A DNA stretch of 64,000 nt. It comes from Allolobophora icterica. Its lineage: Eukaryota > Annelida > Clitellata > Crassiclitellata > Lumbricidae. Below are positions 22,597 to 33,989 of this stretch, in pieces (position 1 is the first letter of the stretch; every line of letters begins with the position of its first letter). The notes under the pieces were generated by a model. That model made no database searches and was not told the DNA's origin. It saw nothing but the letters and a program-made list of their open reading frames with translations. Where the stretch lies: positions 129,001-193,000 of the forward strand of contig OY744611.1 in the NCBI GenBank assembly GCA_963556255.1. Reading direction: 5' to 3'. The position numbers and the translations under genes are program-made.

Positions 22597-23447
22597 ATAG
22601 TCCAGGCAATCTACAGTTAGACCGGGGTCCAAATTGAGTCAGAAGCTTTTTAAACGGTTTCCTGCTCAGACTAAATTGCTGAATAACATATCCAAAATCT
22701 GACAAAATTCTTCCACTGGAACGTTCTCAAAAATGAATTTCAAAATGGCGGATTGGCGGTTTCCTAAGAAATATCAATAATAATAAGGGCCTAACAATAA
22801 TTTGCAGTTAGATATGGGCAAAACTGCCTCAGAAGCTTTTTAAACGGTTTCCTGCTCAGAAACTGTTGGTGAATAACATATCCAAAATCCCCCAAAATCG
22901 GACCACGGGAACACCCCAAAATGGCCAAATCCAATATGGCCACCGTCGACCATATTGGAAATTTCACCTTTTTTGTTTCCTATAGTATATGCACGTGTAA
23001 TACCTCTAGTGTTCCTGATTTCGGTACGTAGAATATGTTAAATGTATTGTACACAATTATGGCGTAGGCCTATCTTAGAATATCTGCAGATTTCAAGCCA
23101 TGCTGCAAATACAAAGATAATTTCCTACCTTATTTTAGATATAACATTTTTGGTTTTCAGACGAACTTTGCAATTTCGAAATAATTTAATCTAGAAGTGC
23201 ATCATTTCTGATATTGTTTTCGCCATTCGAGGTCATCTTCACCTTGAAAGGTCATGGTCAAATTCATTTGAAGAAAAATTCACCTGTTTTGTTTTTAGAG
23301 TAGGCCTATTTGCACGTGTAATACCTCTAATGTTACTGATTTCGGTATATAGAATTCATTTCTGATAATGTTTTCGCCATACGAGGTTATCTTCGTTTGG
23401 AAAGGTCATGGTCAAGGTCATTTTGTTACATCGATGACGCCATCAAT
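22597..23447 (+). repeat. Interspersed repeat R, copy 1
   Basis: Starts near AGTCCAGGCAATCT and ends near ACATCGATGACGCCATC. It contains GAAGCTTTTTAAACGGTTTC twice and CACGTGTAATACCTCTA twice. The reverse complement occurs at 29850-31713, split there by a Merlin element. The 23033-23206 duplication is embedded in this copy. Confidence 0.75.
23033..23206. repeat. About 185-bp direct duplication, copy 2
   Basis: Matches 21776-21964. It interrupts repeat R between GGTACGTAG and TTTCTGATATTG. Confidence 0.7.
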
Positions 23448-25051
23448 CAAACAATCCATCATTCGGTAAATATAAATTTTATGTGTTGCTGTTCTTCACT
23501 GTGACCATATACTACTCTTGTCACAGAGTGATGTTTTGGTAGATTTCATGCCTAAGACGTGGCAGATGCCGCTAGTACAATTCCCTTATCTTGTTGTGGT
23601 CATCGAGGCCATCATAACCTCTGCTTCATCCCTCGGCCAAAATGTGTAATTCATCCATCAGGTACTTTCCTCCTACATTGAGATGTCTCAGTTATGGAAG
23701 CGATGTGGTTGCAGCAGTGCTCACATTTTATGTAGATTTGTGGACATGAAATCTACCACAACAAGTTGGCAAGAGTAGACTTCTGACTAGAGCCCTGCGC
23801 CGACGTCATAGTGTCGGCGGCGGCGGCGCGCCGGGCATTTTTGGTCGGCGGCGGCGCGCCGTCGAACAAAAATCGGCGGCGGCGGCGCACACAAAATGTC
23901 GGCGTCGGCGCGGCGCGGCGCGGCGTGCCCAAGTCAGAAACATGAGTTACCATGGGCATGCAGGAATTTTTCCGGAGGGGAGGCAAACATTTTCTAAGGG
24001 GGAAAAATTTTTCTAGGGGGCAAAATGACGTTTCTGCATGGAACATCTATTCACAAATCCAGGGGGCAAACCTTCGGACGCCCGTGTGAGTCACTATGAG
24101 AGTTGAACAGCCGTTGGTCCTGTGACCAGTCAAAGGGCCAAGTTCTCTAAAGCCATTCCATCACACTGAAGCTCAACTACATATAATGGGACTGAAAGAG
24201 AAGACACCTTCAGACATTTGCCTTACAAATATGAACATCCTTAATTACACTGCACATCTGTATACAGTGTATAGGTATTGGTAAATTGTAATCAGATGAA
24301 GCAACATGCATTTGCATATTGCATGAATACACTTGCATATGCACTGATACAGTGAAGGCCTACACACCAAGTCTCATGGCAGATGCTGGATAAGAGCATC
24401 CTCACAGTAAGAGAGGCTGCTGAAGCCATGAAATGAAATGTAAATATATACGTTTTCCTATGGTAATACACTGGCCGAGTGGCCTCATTCCTGTTAATTT
24501 TTCAATGAATTTACCAGGTTGTATGCTGCCCGTTTGAATTGGTGCCACGCCATTTAACGTTTCCACATATAGACCATTGTTTGTATCAGACTAAACTGAA
24601 AAAGACCATTCTTGATACTATACGTACTAAGTCAAAACCTGTGTCAACTGATACTGTTTACCTGAATAGATTCCGCCCAAAAATAATAATCAATTATACC
24701 TTCCCTTCTGCAGGATTATTACTTAAATGGCATATCTTGATATTAATAGCACTCATAAACTCCTCTAATCTTACAACATTAAGCCAAAAATTTACACCAT
24801 TGTAGTAAGACCACAGACATCAAAGACAACAATCAATAAGTTATAGAAGCTATTCAACATGAAGGCAACGAATGAGGGAATACTGTAGTACTGTAGTACA
24901 CATACAAAAACATGCATTGCATATTGCTTTTGTTGTCAAGGTATTAAGGAAATGGCAACAGGAACAGGTGTATCAAAACAATGGTTACTTGTAACAAGAT
25001 ATCGCTTTAAATGACTGTGTGTATCATGGCATAGAGACACGATCATCAAAG
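23448..25051. other. No gene recognised; GC-rich patch inside
   Basis: A GC-rich, low-complexity block at about 23800-23935 consists of CGGCGGCGGCGGCGCG-like runs. Its Arg/Pro-rich minus frame (23753-24046) is an artefact. The rest lacks recognisable coding sequence. Confidence 0.5.
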
Positions 25052-27945
25052 TTATTATTATTATTATTACTGAAGTCTTATATAGCGCTCCTTCAAGGTT
25101 ATCTACTCAGGTGCGCTCCCAGTCCAACCACGGTCAAACATGACAGTCTTAAGACAAGAGTAGAACAGAGAAGAGCAATCGATTGGGGTCAAGCGCAGCT
25201 CTACTGGAAGCCCATTCCAGGTCGCTGGGCCAGAGACAGAGAAGGCACGGTGTTGCCGGATAGCAGTCCGTGCACGGGGGACAAGGAGCTCAGCCTGTGT
25301 TGCAGAGCGAATTGAGCCACGACGCTGGACAGCCAAAGTGGAGCAGCAAAGCTCCCGGAGGTAAGGAGGAGCCAAACCCTCAAGGGACCGCCGAACCAGA
25401 GCAGAGACCCGATAAGCAATGCGCTGCGGGTAGGGGAGCCAGTGGAGCACCTCCCGCATGTACTCCGAGACCCGGCCAAATTTGGGGGTGCGACCCACAA
25501 GCCGGGCAGCCGTGCGTAGGACCCGATTGAGGCACCTCAATCGGCAGGTTGGGAGCCCATCATATATGGCGCTACAATAATCGAGGCGGGAGACCACGAA
25601 AGCATGGACTAGTGTAGATGATGAACTAGGCGAGAGGGAGCGAGATATGACCCTGAGTTGTCGCAGCTGGTAGTAACAGCTGCGGCAGAGGAGATTAATA
25701 TGCTGAACAAATGTAAGCTCCTGGTCTAAGGTGACTCCTAAGTCTCGGACTGAGGCTAGGAAGGTAAAATGCGGGTATTCCTTAGTAAGGGACCGAAAGT
25801 CTATCTTTTGGAGCTGCTGACGGGTGCCAAGCCAGATTAGCTGAGTCTTGGCCGAATTGAGCCGCAAGCGATTCGATGACATCCAGGCATGCAGGGTCTC
25901 AGTTGCCTGGCTCATGATGCCCACTGCAGCAGCAGCCTGGCCGGCATGGCAGTGGACATAGGCCTGAAGGTCATCGCCGTATGATTGGCTACGGACAGAC
26001 TCAACCGCAAGCAGGGGACCCAGGTCAGCAGTAAAAAGAATATATAGAAGTGGGCCAAGGACAGAGCCCTGAGGAATACCAACAGGCGCCGGGACCAAAG
26101 GGGACTTAGTGGGACCATGGGCCACCATGAAGGAACGGCCCCGCAGAAAGGACGAAAGCCAGTCTAAGGCATTGCCAGAGAGGCCGAAAGATATGGACAG
26201 GCGCTGCAGAAGTATGTCGTGATCGACAGTGTCAAATGCAGCGCTCACGTCGAACAGTGCCAGAAGGGTAACCTGGGACTTATCAATAGCCCCATAAATG
26301 TCAGAAAGGAGGCGCACGAGAAGGGTTTCCGTGGAGTGACCCTTCCGGAAGCCTGACTGATAGGTTGGGAGGAGGCAATTCATATCTAAATAGTGAATTA
26401 TTTGGCCAGCTACAACCTTCTCTATAACCTTTGAAAGGAAAGAAACATTGGCTATAGGCCTAAAATTAGTAGGTTCAGCCGGATCCAGTCCATCGGCCTT
26501 GAGCACAGGAACAAGGATGGACCTCTTTTGTGAGGCAGGAAGGACACCGTCATTGAGAGAGCGGTTACAGAGTACTGTAATGAAGGGTAGTAGGGTGTCG
26601 ACGAACTCCTGAAGGATGAACGTAGGAACAGGATCAAGGTCGCAGGTCTTTGGTGGCGACGCCAGGATGATCCTCCGTAGTTCCTCACCGGTCACTGGGC
26701 CCAGGGCAGACAGGCCACAGCTGGTCGGCTGGAAGGTCGGCAGCGGACAGCCTGCTGTGTCCTCACGGACAGAACGAACCTTGGCTGTGAAGGACTCTAG
26801 GAAGGCATCGGCTGTGAAGAGCGTCGTAGCCTGGCAGGGAGCCGAGCTGGAGCGACCCAAGATGTCGTTGAAGGTCGTGCAGAGCCTCTTCGGTTCGCCG
26901 ACATTCTGGGCAATCTTGCGTTCCCAGTAGCTTTGCTCCTTGTTCTTGTATTGCCGATGCATTTCCCGGACGTACCTCACCCAGGCCACATGATCCTCAG
27001 CTGCCCTCGTTCGCCTGTAGCGCCTCTCAAGCCGGCGGGCGTGTCGACGGAACGCACGGCATTCAGCATCGAACCAAGGCGTCAGCGCCGAGTATAGCGC
27101 CTTGACCGTGCGAGCCGGAAGCAACGCGTCGACGATGTCCGTAAGGGCTGACCCATAGGTGGTAAATAGGTCAGCTATCTGGATGCCAGCAAGCGTGGTT
27201 GGGTCCGCTATGGCCGGGACACCCAGCAGGGCCCCGCGGAAGGCATCACGATCCAACGCCTTCCAGTTGCGAAGCTGTCTCTCAACACGGATTGGCGTCT
27301 CATGGAGAAACGGCACGGTGGCGATGACGAGGCTATGGTCCGAAACAGTCGGCGGATGGACCACTAGGTCGACTAATTGGCAGTCGTCGCGGGTGATAAA
27401 CACATCCAGCCAACCCCCCGACTGATGGGTTGGCTCAGAGACTCGCTGGATTAGGCCGAACTGTTCAGCAATGAGCACAAACTACTTCGTCTCCGGTAGC
27501 TCTGGCTGCTCAAGATGGAGATTAAGATCGCCCGCGACGATCAGCTGTGTGTTGTGCAGAGCAAACTGTTCAAGTAGACCAGCAAGCTCGTTGAAGAAGG
27601 CAGCTGATGGTGGCTCCGAACCCGGGCGGTAGATGTTAATGACCGTCAGAGGGCCGCGCGGCGAGGCGATGGAGACAGCCAGAATCTCGAAGGTGGAGGG
27701 AGGGACAGGTATCTTTATCCTTCGCGTGGGTAGATCACAAGGCCACCACCACGCTGGTCACCTTCTCGGACGTCAGCTCTTGGGCAGTCTACGTAAGAGT
27801 AACCCAGCGGCGAAGATCGACGAACCGCAACATCAGCCGAGGAGTAATGCCATGACTCCGTGACGAGTAGGAGGTCAAGATCTTCTGAGAGGATCGTGTC
27901 AGCCACAGCAACAATGTTGTTTGCTCCGAAAGTATAAGGAAAACG
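25052..27945 (-). mobile_element. CR1/L2-like LINE, 5'-truncated
   Basis: A non-LTR retrotransposon on the minus strand. From 5' to 3' it has an apurinic-like endonuclease fragment, reverse transcriptase, C-terminal region, short 3' UTR and a TTATTATTATTATT (plus-strand) tail at about 25052-25068. The 5' end stops near 27945 inside the endonuclease domain. Confidence 0.85.
25103..27906 (-). pseudogene. LINE ORF2: endonuclease plus reverse transcriptase
   Basis: The RT frame (27478 down to 25103, about 790 codons) has FRPIANVSFLSKVIEK, GFRKGHSTETLL, LFDVSAAFDTVDH, GIPQGSVLGPLLYILF and the catalytic SYGDDLQAY (YGDD rather than YADD). It ends with WNGLPVELR. Endonuclease residues lie upstream: VTESWHY at about 27850 and GDLNLHLEQ at about 27520. 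A TAG at 27482-27484 separates the two, and a frameshift near 27720 breaks the endonuclease. The protein would nick target DNA and prime reverse transcription there. The RT is unusually well preserved for this window, so the copy may be fairly young. Confidence 0.85.
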
Positions 27946-28037
27946 AATTTAGTCATGAAGACGATGCATTCTTGGTATCAAGATAAAGACCACAAACATT
28001 GTAATCAGCTATGTTCACTCTTTATCTACTTCATTAA

Positions 28038-28689
28038 CCCTATGACGCACACCTTCCGAGCCAACACATTTAGCACACCTGGGGTCTATTGGACCCCATC
28101 GATAACACGGCCCCCAATTCTACAATTTTAATAGAACATGGAAATGAATGATCCTAGTTTAGGTGGGAGAGAGTGCATTCAGTTATGCAACATGTTTGGA
28201 TCATGGCATAATGTTATATTCACTGTAAGAAATTTTTTATTATGATGAACAATAATCAGTTATTCAAACGTACGCAGACAGATTACACAGCGCTTTTTTA
28301 CCGGGCTTGAGGTGCTGCCTGAAATGTTGATTGCTGGTCAAAGCCGAGTTGTCTATCGTTATGTTTTTTCCAGTTTTGTACCATGGAAGTACAAGTCTTT
28401 CCATTATTGACGTTACCGGGATTATGCATTAGTCAATGCGTCATGAGACTATCAGTGTTACAGCCTGGGGTCTGTTGGACCCCAGGTATGCTAAATATGC
28501 CAAAGGTGTCTATCTGATTTTTTTACTCTTTAACCATAAACATTAATCTCTTCAAAGTTATCCACAAATGTAGGTGGATGAATAACTGAGGAATTAGAAG
28601 TATATCAGATTTTTACTATTTGTATCGACGTAGTTATCAAGAAACTGCCATCGCTGGGGTCCAGTAGACTCCAGGTGTGCGTCATAGGG
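28038..28689. mobile_element. piggyBac-like MITE
   Basis: Flanked by TTAA at 28034-28037 and 28690-28693. The 17-bp ends CCCTATGACGCACACCT are perfect inverted repeats. The CCCT start and TTAA duplication are piggyBac hallmarks. Inside are three imperfect palindromes of the form CTGGGGTC..GACCCCAG, at about 28078, 28465 and 28655. No transposase is present. Confidence 0.85.
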
Positions 28690-29790
28690 TTAAGAAAGTT
28701 GAGCAGGCGGGTAGCCATCTTTCGGTCAACAGCCACCTTTGCGAGCAGGTTGTGCAGTTGCATGGGTCTGTCACCGAGTATGGATTCTCCCGCTCTAGCA
28801 CAAAGTCTAACAGCTTAGACACGTTATGGTTAAATGCGAGATGGCGAGTGGTGCTCGGTGTATGCTGTAGATGGCATTCTGTGTGGCTCTTGGGGTGGTT
28901 AGAGGTGAGCAAGTTGAAAATGCTGGTGATAGACCCGATCTCGTGGAACAAGAGCTCGAACTCTGCCACGGGAGTGGCATTGCGTGTAGCTCCTACCCCA
29001 TAGTGACCTCCAGGACCCTTCGCCACTCGCTGGATGGTCTGCTCGACCTTCATGCTACCTCTCACAGCGCAAAACCATCCTGGGCGATCCTCAACAACCC
29101 ACTGGCTCACACAGAAGCGCCGGTAGAGCTCAGGATGTGTGAACTCCAACACTTTGATTTGTTCCATACAGAGGCGTCTGCTCCATAGAAACCTTGGAAC
29201 AAATGCTGCATCCAAAAAACAGGGGGGAGATCTGTCAGTGTATGTGCCATCATTATTGGAGGGAGGAAGAGGAAGGTGAAAGAGAAGAAAGGGGAGGGGA
29301 AGTTGCTCCAATGACTTCAAGGGGCAAGTTGCTCCAATGACTTCAAGGGGCATAGACGCCCCAGGTTCCAAATACCACGATCCATAACGTAGAAAGTTGA
29401 TGCCGTCAAATTCTGCAAAGATTGGCATAGAATCCTCGACAATAGCCGCAAGTATATTCCAGTTTTTTTCTCTCGCTGATAATACAGCGTTCTTGATGAC
29501 GGCGACCAACTGCAGCCAAACTCAAAACAATTGGCAGAGCTCAGACTTGGCCTCGCACTCTTTCTCAAATTCCCGGAAGTCCTGATGCAACTCTTCCACT
29601 TCTCTAAATAGGGGGCCACATTGTTCTTCAGCCAGTGTAATTTCCAGTACTGCAACCGTGCCAGCACTGGATTGTGATTCCAGTGATTCCAGAATATCTC
29701 CCAATGAAGCGACCGGATCAAGTACTCCACAATAAGAATAGCAACAGACTCTCTTACAATAACAATGTCAAACTCAATTTCTGTGTATAT
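28690..29790 (-). pseudogene. Disrupted gene of an unnamed family, cut by two MITEs
   Basis: Minus-strand frames encode a protein with SAREKNWNILAAIVEDSMPI, FHEIGSITSIFNLL and VRGSMKVEQTIQRVAKGPGG. Upstream pieces to about 29790 include AEEQCGPLFREVEELHQDF in the adjoining frame, after a TAA. The hAT-like MITE 29169-29364 interrupts it, and its C-terminal residues run into the piggyBac-like MITE at 28689. I recall the block HPELYRRF..FCVSQWVV..EQTIQR as part of a multicopy invertebrate family of unknown function, but I cannot name it. It is probably itself transposon-derived. Confidence 0.5.
29169..29364. mobile_element. hAT-like MITE, second CAGGGGCGTCTA-family copy
   Basis: Ends CAGAGGCGTCT and TAGACGCCCCAG. 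Flanks are GTTCCATA (29161-29168) and GTTCCAAA (29365-29372), a 7-of-8 target duplication. Related to 2379-2544. Internally AGTTGCTCCAATGACTTCAA is duplicated in tandem at about 29302 and 29328. Confidence 0.8.
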
Positions 29791-30090
29791 GGTCACAGTA
29801 AAGAACAGCAACACGTAAAAATTTACATTTACCGAATGATGGAAAGTTTGCTTGGTGGCGTCATCGATGTAACAAAATGACCTTGACCATGACCTTTCAA
29901 GGTGAAGATGACCCCGAATTGCGGAAACAATATCTGAAATGAATTCTACATACCGAAATCAGTAACGCTAGAGGTATTACACGTGTATGTACTCTAAAAA
30001 AAGGTTGATATTCCAATCTGCCAAAGTGACCTTGGCCAGGACCTTTCAAGGTGAAGATGACCCCGAATGGCGAAAACAATATCAGAAATG

Positions 30091-31249
30091 GGTACTTGTC
30101 GGTTAATTCACCGCCACAGTTTCCCGTATATTCCCCTATATTTACTCACAGGTTTTCAGTGACGTCATGTAACGTTCACATCCCATTAACTTATAGCACG
30201 TGTTTATTTCTCGGACGCCATGAACGCCATGAATTTCTTAAGACTTTCGGCATTAGCTCACGACAAAGAAAGCAGCGTCAAGTTCTTGCAGCAGCATGGC
30301 ATCGTACATGCTGCGAGACAGTGTGCTAACAACCACCCAATGGTGTTATGTCTAAAGGATCGGCAGGACAGATGGAGATGTCTTAAGCGTAGCTGTAGGC
30401 AAAACATCCCACTGCGACAAGGGACGTGGCTACAAGGATCACGCCTCACTTACCGACAAATAATCCTTTTCGTATATTGTTGGTCCAAAGAAATGACCAG
30501 CATTCGTTTCTGCGACTGTGAACTTGAAATTGCGAAAGAAACAGTTATAGACTGGAATAACTATCTACGGGAAGTATGCGCCAGCACACTCATTAACAAC
30601 CCTGTAATCATTGGGGGACCGAACCAAATAGTGGAGATAGACGAGAGCCTCTTCACTCGTAAGAATGCGGTGGGTCGAGTCTTTCCACAGCAGTGGGTCT
30701 TTGGTGGGATTTGTCGCGAAACAGGACATTGTTTCATGTTCTGTGTTCCAGACAGGTCGGCAGCAACACTGATGCCAATCGTTGCAACGCATGTTCGTCC
30801 TGGTACCAAAATCATATCTGATCAATAGCGAGCGTACAATGCAATTGCCAATAATCCTACTTTCACTCATTATACAGTGAATCACTCCCTCAATTTCGTT
30901 GACCCCAATACAGGAGCACATACACAAAACATCGAACGTTCATGGAAGTCAGCGAAGGAAAGGAATAAACGGCATAACGGCACACACAGGCATATGCTTG
31001 ATTCCTATATGTGTGAATTCATGTGGAGGAGAAGAGTCAAAGTTATTGGACTGGATGTGTTCACTGCCATTCTGAATGACATTGCAAAATTCTGGCCACC
31101 GCAGTAGTTACATTGCAAGTGTGCGATAATTCAATTCCTTTGTCCAACTATGCGACTATTTCATTCCTTTGATGTATACTAAGTTCAACAGTTTTGTTAT
31201 TGCCTTCCTGTGTAGTATGTGTGTGGCGGTGAATTAACCGACAAGTACC
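30091..31249 (+). mobile_element. Merlin DNA transposon
   Basis: Perfect 28-bp inverted ends (30091-30118, beginning GGTACTTGTCGGTTAATTCA, and 31222-31249). An 8-bp duplication CAGAAATG lies at 30083-30090 and 31250-31257. Merlin elements make 8-9-bp duplications and carry an IS1016/IS1595-type transposase, as seen inside. Confidence 0.92.
30220..31107 (+). pseudogene. Merlin transposase with one stop codon
   Basis: About 295 codons from the ATG at 30220 to the stop at 31107. An N-terminal Cys-containing region (CANNHPMVLCLKDRQDRWRC) precedes the DDE/K-type catalytic domain: Asp in VEIDESLFT, Asp in TKIISDQ, and the conserved block VNHSLNFVDPNTGAHTQNIE with the final acidic residue. The frame is interrupted by a single TAG at 30826-30828, at the site after SDQ where family members usually have Trp. 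A TGG-to-TAG change would explain it. Otherwise the ORF is full length. Confidence 0.88.
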
Positions 31250-31742
31250 CAGAAATGAATTCTACATACCGAAATCAGTAACACTAGAGGTATTACACGT
31301 GCATATACTCTAAGAAACAGAAAACGTGAATTTTCTAATATGGTCGACGGTGGCCATATTGGATTTGGCCATTTTGGGCTGTTCCCGTGGTCCGATTTTG
31401 GGGGATTTTGGAAATATTATTCAGCAGTGGTTTCTGAACAGGAAGCAGTTTTAAAAGCTTCTGAGGCACTTTTGCCCATATCTAACTGCAAAATTATTGG
31501 TACGCCCCTATTATTATTGGTGTTTCATATTAAACCGCTAATCCGCAATTTTGAAATTCAGTTTTGGCGGTGTTTCCGTAGTCCAATTTCGTCGGATTTT
31601 GGATATGTTATTCAGCAATTTTTCTGAGCAGGAAACCGTTTAAAAAGCTTCTGAAGCAATTTTGCCCAGGTTCATCAGATATTAAATTTTGAGCTAGATT
31701 GCCTGGACTACTATTCATTTACTTTTATCGCATACCAACGTC

Positions 31743-32099
31743 CAGGGGCGCCCGGAGGCTTAAAAAATTGGACGCACAACAAAAACATTTTCAATTTAGA
31801 TAACATCTAAATGCTTTAACATGCCGTATTGCCGTTAAACAAAACACTGTTTCCCGTGAGCATTTATTTCCGCTCTTGATTAAGAATAATTTAAGAGTGT
31901 TCTGTTTTGCATGTTATGTAGGTGATTCAATTGCTTTCACAAATCGTATCGTATCGTATCGTATCTAGTAATTTATAAGGCGCCTCTCGCAGTGTGAACT
32001 ATTCAGAGGCAATATCGATGTGAAGCGTGTTCCATGTGAGGATATGATTTAGTGGGTGGACGCACGTGCGTCCAGTGCGTCACGCTTCGGGCGCCCCTG
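31743..32099. mobile_element. hAT-like MITE with perfect TSD
   Basis: Ends CAGGGGCGCCCGGAG and CTTCGGGCGCCCCTG, nearly perfect 15-bp inverted repeats. The 8-bp duplication CCAACGTC lies at 31735-31742 and 32100-32107. A TCGTATCGTATCGTATC mini-array sits at about 31946. Confidence 0.88.
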
Positions 32100-32301
32100 C
32101 CAACGTCAACTAACTTGGAATTCCTCATGTGGAATCTGAGAAATCCTTAGGAATGAAACATGACGGCACATCTTTGAAACAGAGTTCTGAGCGGACAAGC
32201 AAGCACTGTTAGCCTCAGTGAGGGTTTTAAATGGCCAAACCCTTTACCCAAGACAACGTTTCAAAGGTATCAGAAATATTGAAAGGTAAATAATTTCATT
32301 G

Positions 32302-32748
32302 GGGGCCATCCACATATTACGTACGCACTTAGGGGGGGGAGGGGGGTCGGATTTTGCCGATTTTGCGTACGGGTGCGGACGGGGGGGGGAGGGGGGGACA
32401 AAATGTGTACGTACGCAAAATAAATTTCTATAACTCTATGTCCACATTATAACTCTGTATTGTCCTATAGTCGTCCAATGGCATTTTATTACATTATATA
32501 AAAGCCATGTGCAGTTATTCTGTGCTGTGAACGAGACACCTATAATTTGTCTATATTGGCCCTCACTCATCCTTCAATCTGGCCTAAAGTGCAGAGAGAC
32601 ACTTTCTGCAGCTGGTCTTCTCGGGGGGGGGGGGGTTGCGTCAAGCGTACGTACGCGGGGGGGGTGGGGAAGAAAGTACGCTTGCGGACAAGGGGGGAGG
32701 GGGTCCAATTTTCCCGAATTTTTGCGTACGTAATATATGGACGGCCCC
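32302..32748. mobile_element. MITE with GGGGCC..ACGTACGCA ends
   Basis: The left end GGGGCCATCCACATATTACG pairs with the right end reading GGGGCCGTCCATATATTACG on the minus strand. TTG occurs on both sides (32299-32301 and 32749-32751), a possible 3-bp duplication. The interior has long G runs and several GTACGTACGC motifs. No coding sequence. Confidence 0.75.
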
Positions 32749-32751
32749 TTG

Positions 32752-33989
32752 GCCCAAATTTGCAGGCTGTGGAAGAATTGAGTTAAGTTATCAAGGCGGA
32801 AGTGAATAATGAGTGTCAAGTTTAGATCCAATGGAGATAACAATTAAGTGAGTCAGTCAATGAACCTCCAATGGATATTGACCTCGTGAATTAGGTTGGT
32901 GCCCTGGGCTTGGCTTTAGAGTAGCGCTTTAGAAATTTAGAGATTACGATTACGAGACATTGCCGAACTTTGGGGCACATAATGTACAGGTACCGAAAGA
33001 AGAAAAATGATGCATGCAATTCGTGCTAACCAAGAAGGTGCATAATGTTGTCTGCATGCAAGTAGTTTTGACCGACTTAGAATGTTCATCATCCTGTAAG
33101 GTTTATTTTATCTGTGCCTAAATAAACAGTGCATATATTAAGTGGATCAAGTGGATGGTGATTCGTAAAGGGTAATGTGAAAACATATTGACTTCTTGAG
33201 ATTACCGTCAGCTGCTGCTGAAGTTGTTTGGGACGTCATGTCTTCTTCGTAAAACCTAAATAAAAATAAAGAAGGTTATTTTCAAGCATTACTTAAGAAA
33301 TGTTGCTTAGGCACCTTTGAATATCTATTACCGATTAGGCGTACTAGAATTCGATATCAGTTCTGAAGCGATTTGTTGATTTCAATGAGGCTTGCGACGC
33401 TTTTAATGAACTTCAACATTCACCTTATAATAGGTTGATATTGTGGTATCATTTTGAGAGGTTCTTATATGACCATAAATGAAAATAATGCTTTTCGTTA
33501 CATCGTTAAGCTACAGATATAGTGAAAATAGGTAGGCAATGAAATCTCTTTGAAATTAATGTATTTAGAAATTCTCCGAACATTTATCACGCTGACAAGC
33601 CATACAAGTAAATGGATCGAATCACGCAGTTACTGCGATGTCGCTTTACAGCTTTTTAAGATCAAACATCCACCTTGGACCGAAATTTCGATTATAATTA
33701 GTGACCAATGCAAAGGCATCAACCGACGATGCACCAAAACCAAACCGTAATCTGCAGGTCAATTTATGCAGAAGATCAGTCCGTAACAGAGGCTAACTAC
33801 GACGAAGATAAGAAATGTAATGGAGATACGTCTTGAGAATGAAATGACATAAGTTACTGAGCAGACCGGAGAGATTTCCATAATCTTATTCAAAAGGCCT
33901 GTGACAAATCCCTACTCTTCTTGGCTTGTAGACACCATATGTTTGAAACAGCAGTTTTTGATTTTTTTATCTCCTCTGGGCCACAAATT
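32752..33989. other. No gene recognised
   Basis: A LINE 3' tail shard near 32895-32970 (AGTAGCGCTTTAGAAATTTAGAG) matches 20311-20370. Otherwise non-coding AT-rich DNA. Confidence 0.4.

Larger units (their letters stand above)
29850..31713 (-). repeat. Interspersed repeat R, copy 2 (with nested Merlin)
   Basis: Reverse-complement relative of 22597-23447, running from GGCGTCATCGATGTAACA to AGATTGCCTGGACT. The Merlin element at 30091-31249 was inserted into it. Confidence 0.75.

Noticed and set aside
23753..24046. Arg/Pro-rich minus ORF
   Set aside because: Produced by the CGG-rich block; no start, domain or splice support.
26616..27863. Several plus-strand ORFs opposite the LINE
   Set aside because: Antisense shadows of the reverse transcriptase coding sequence.
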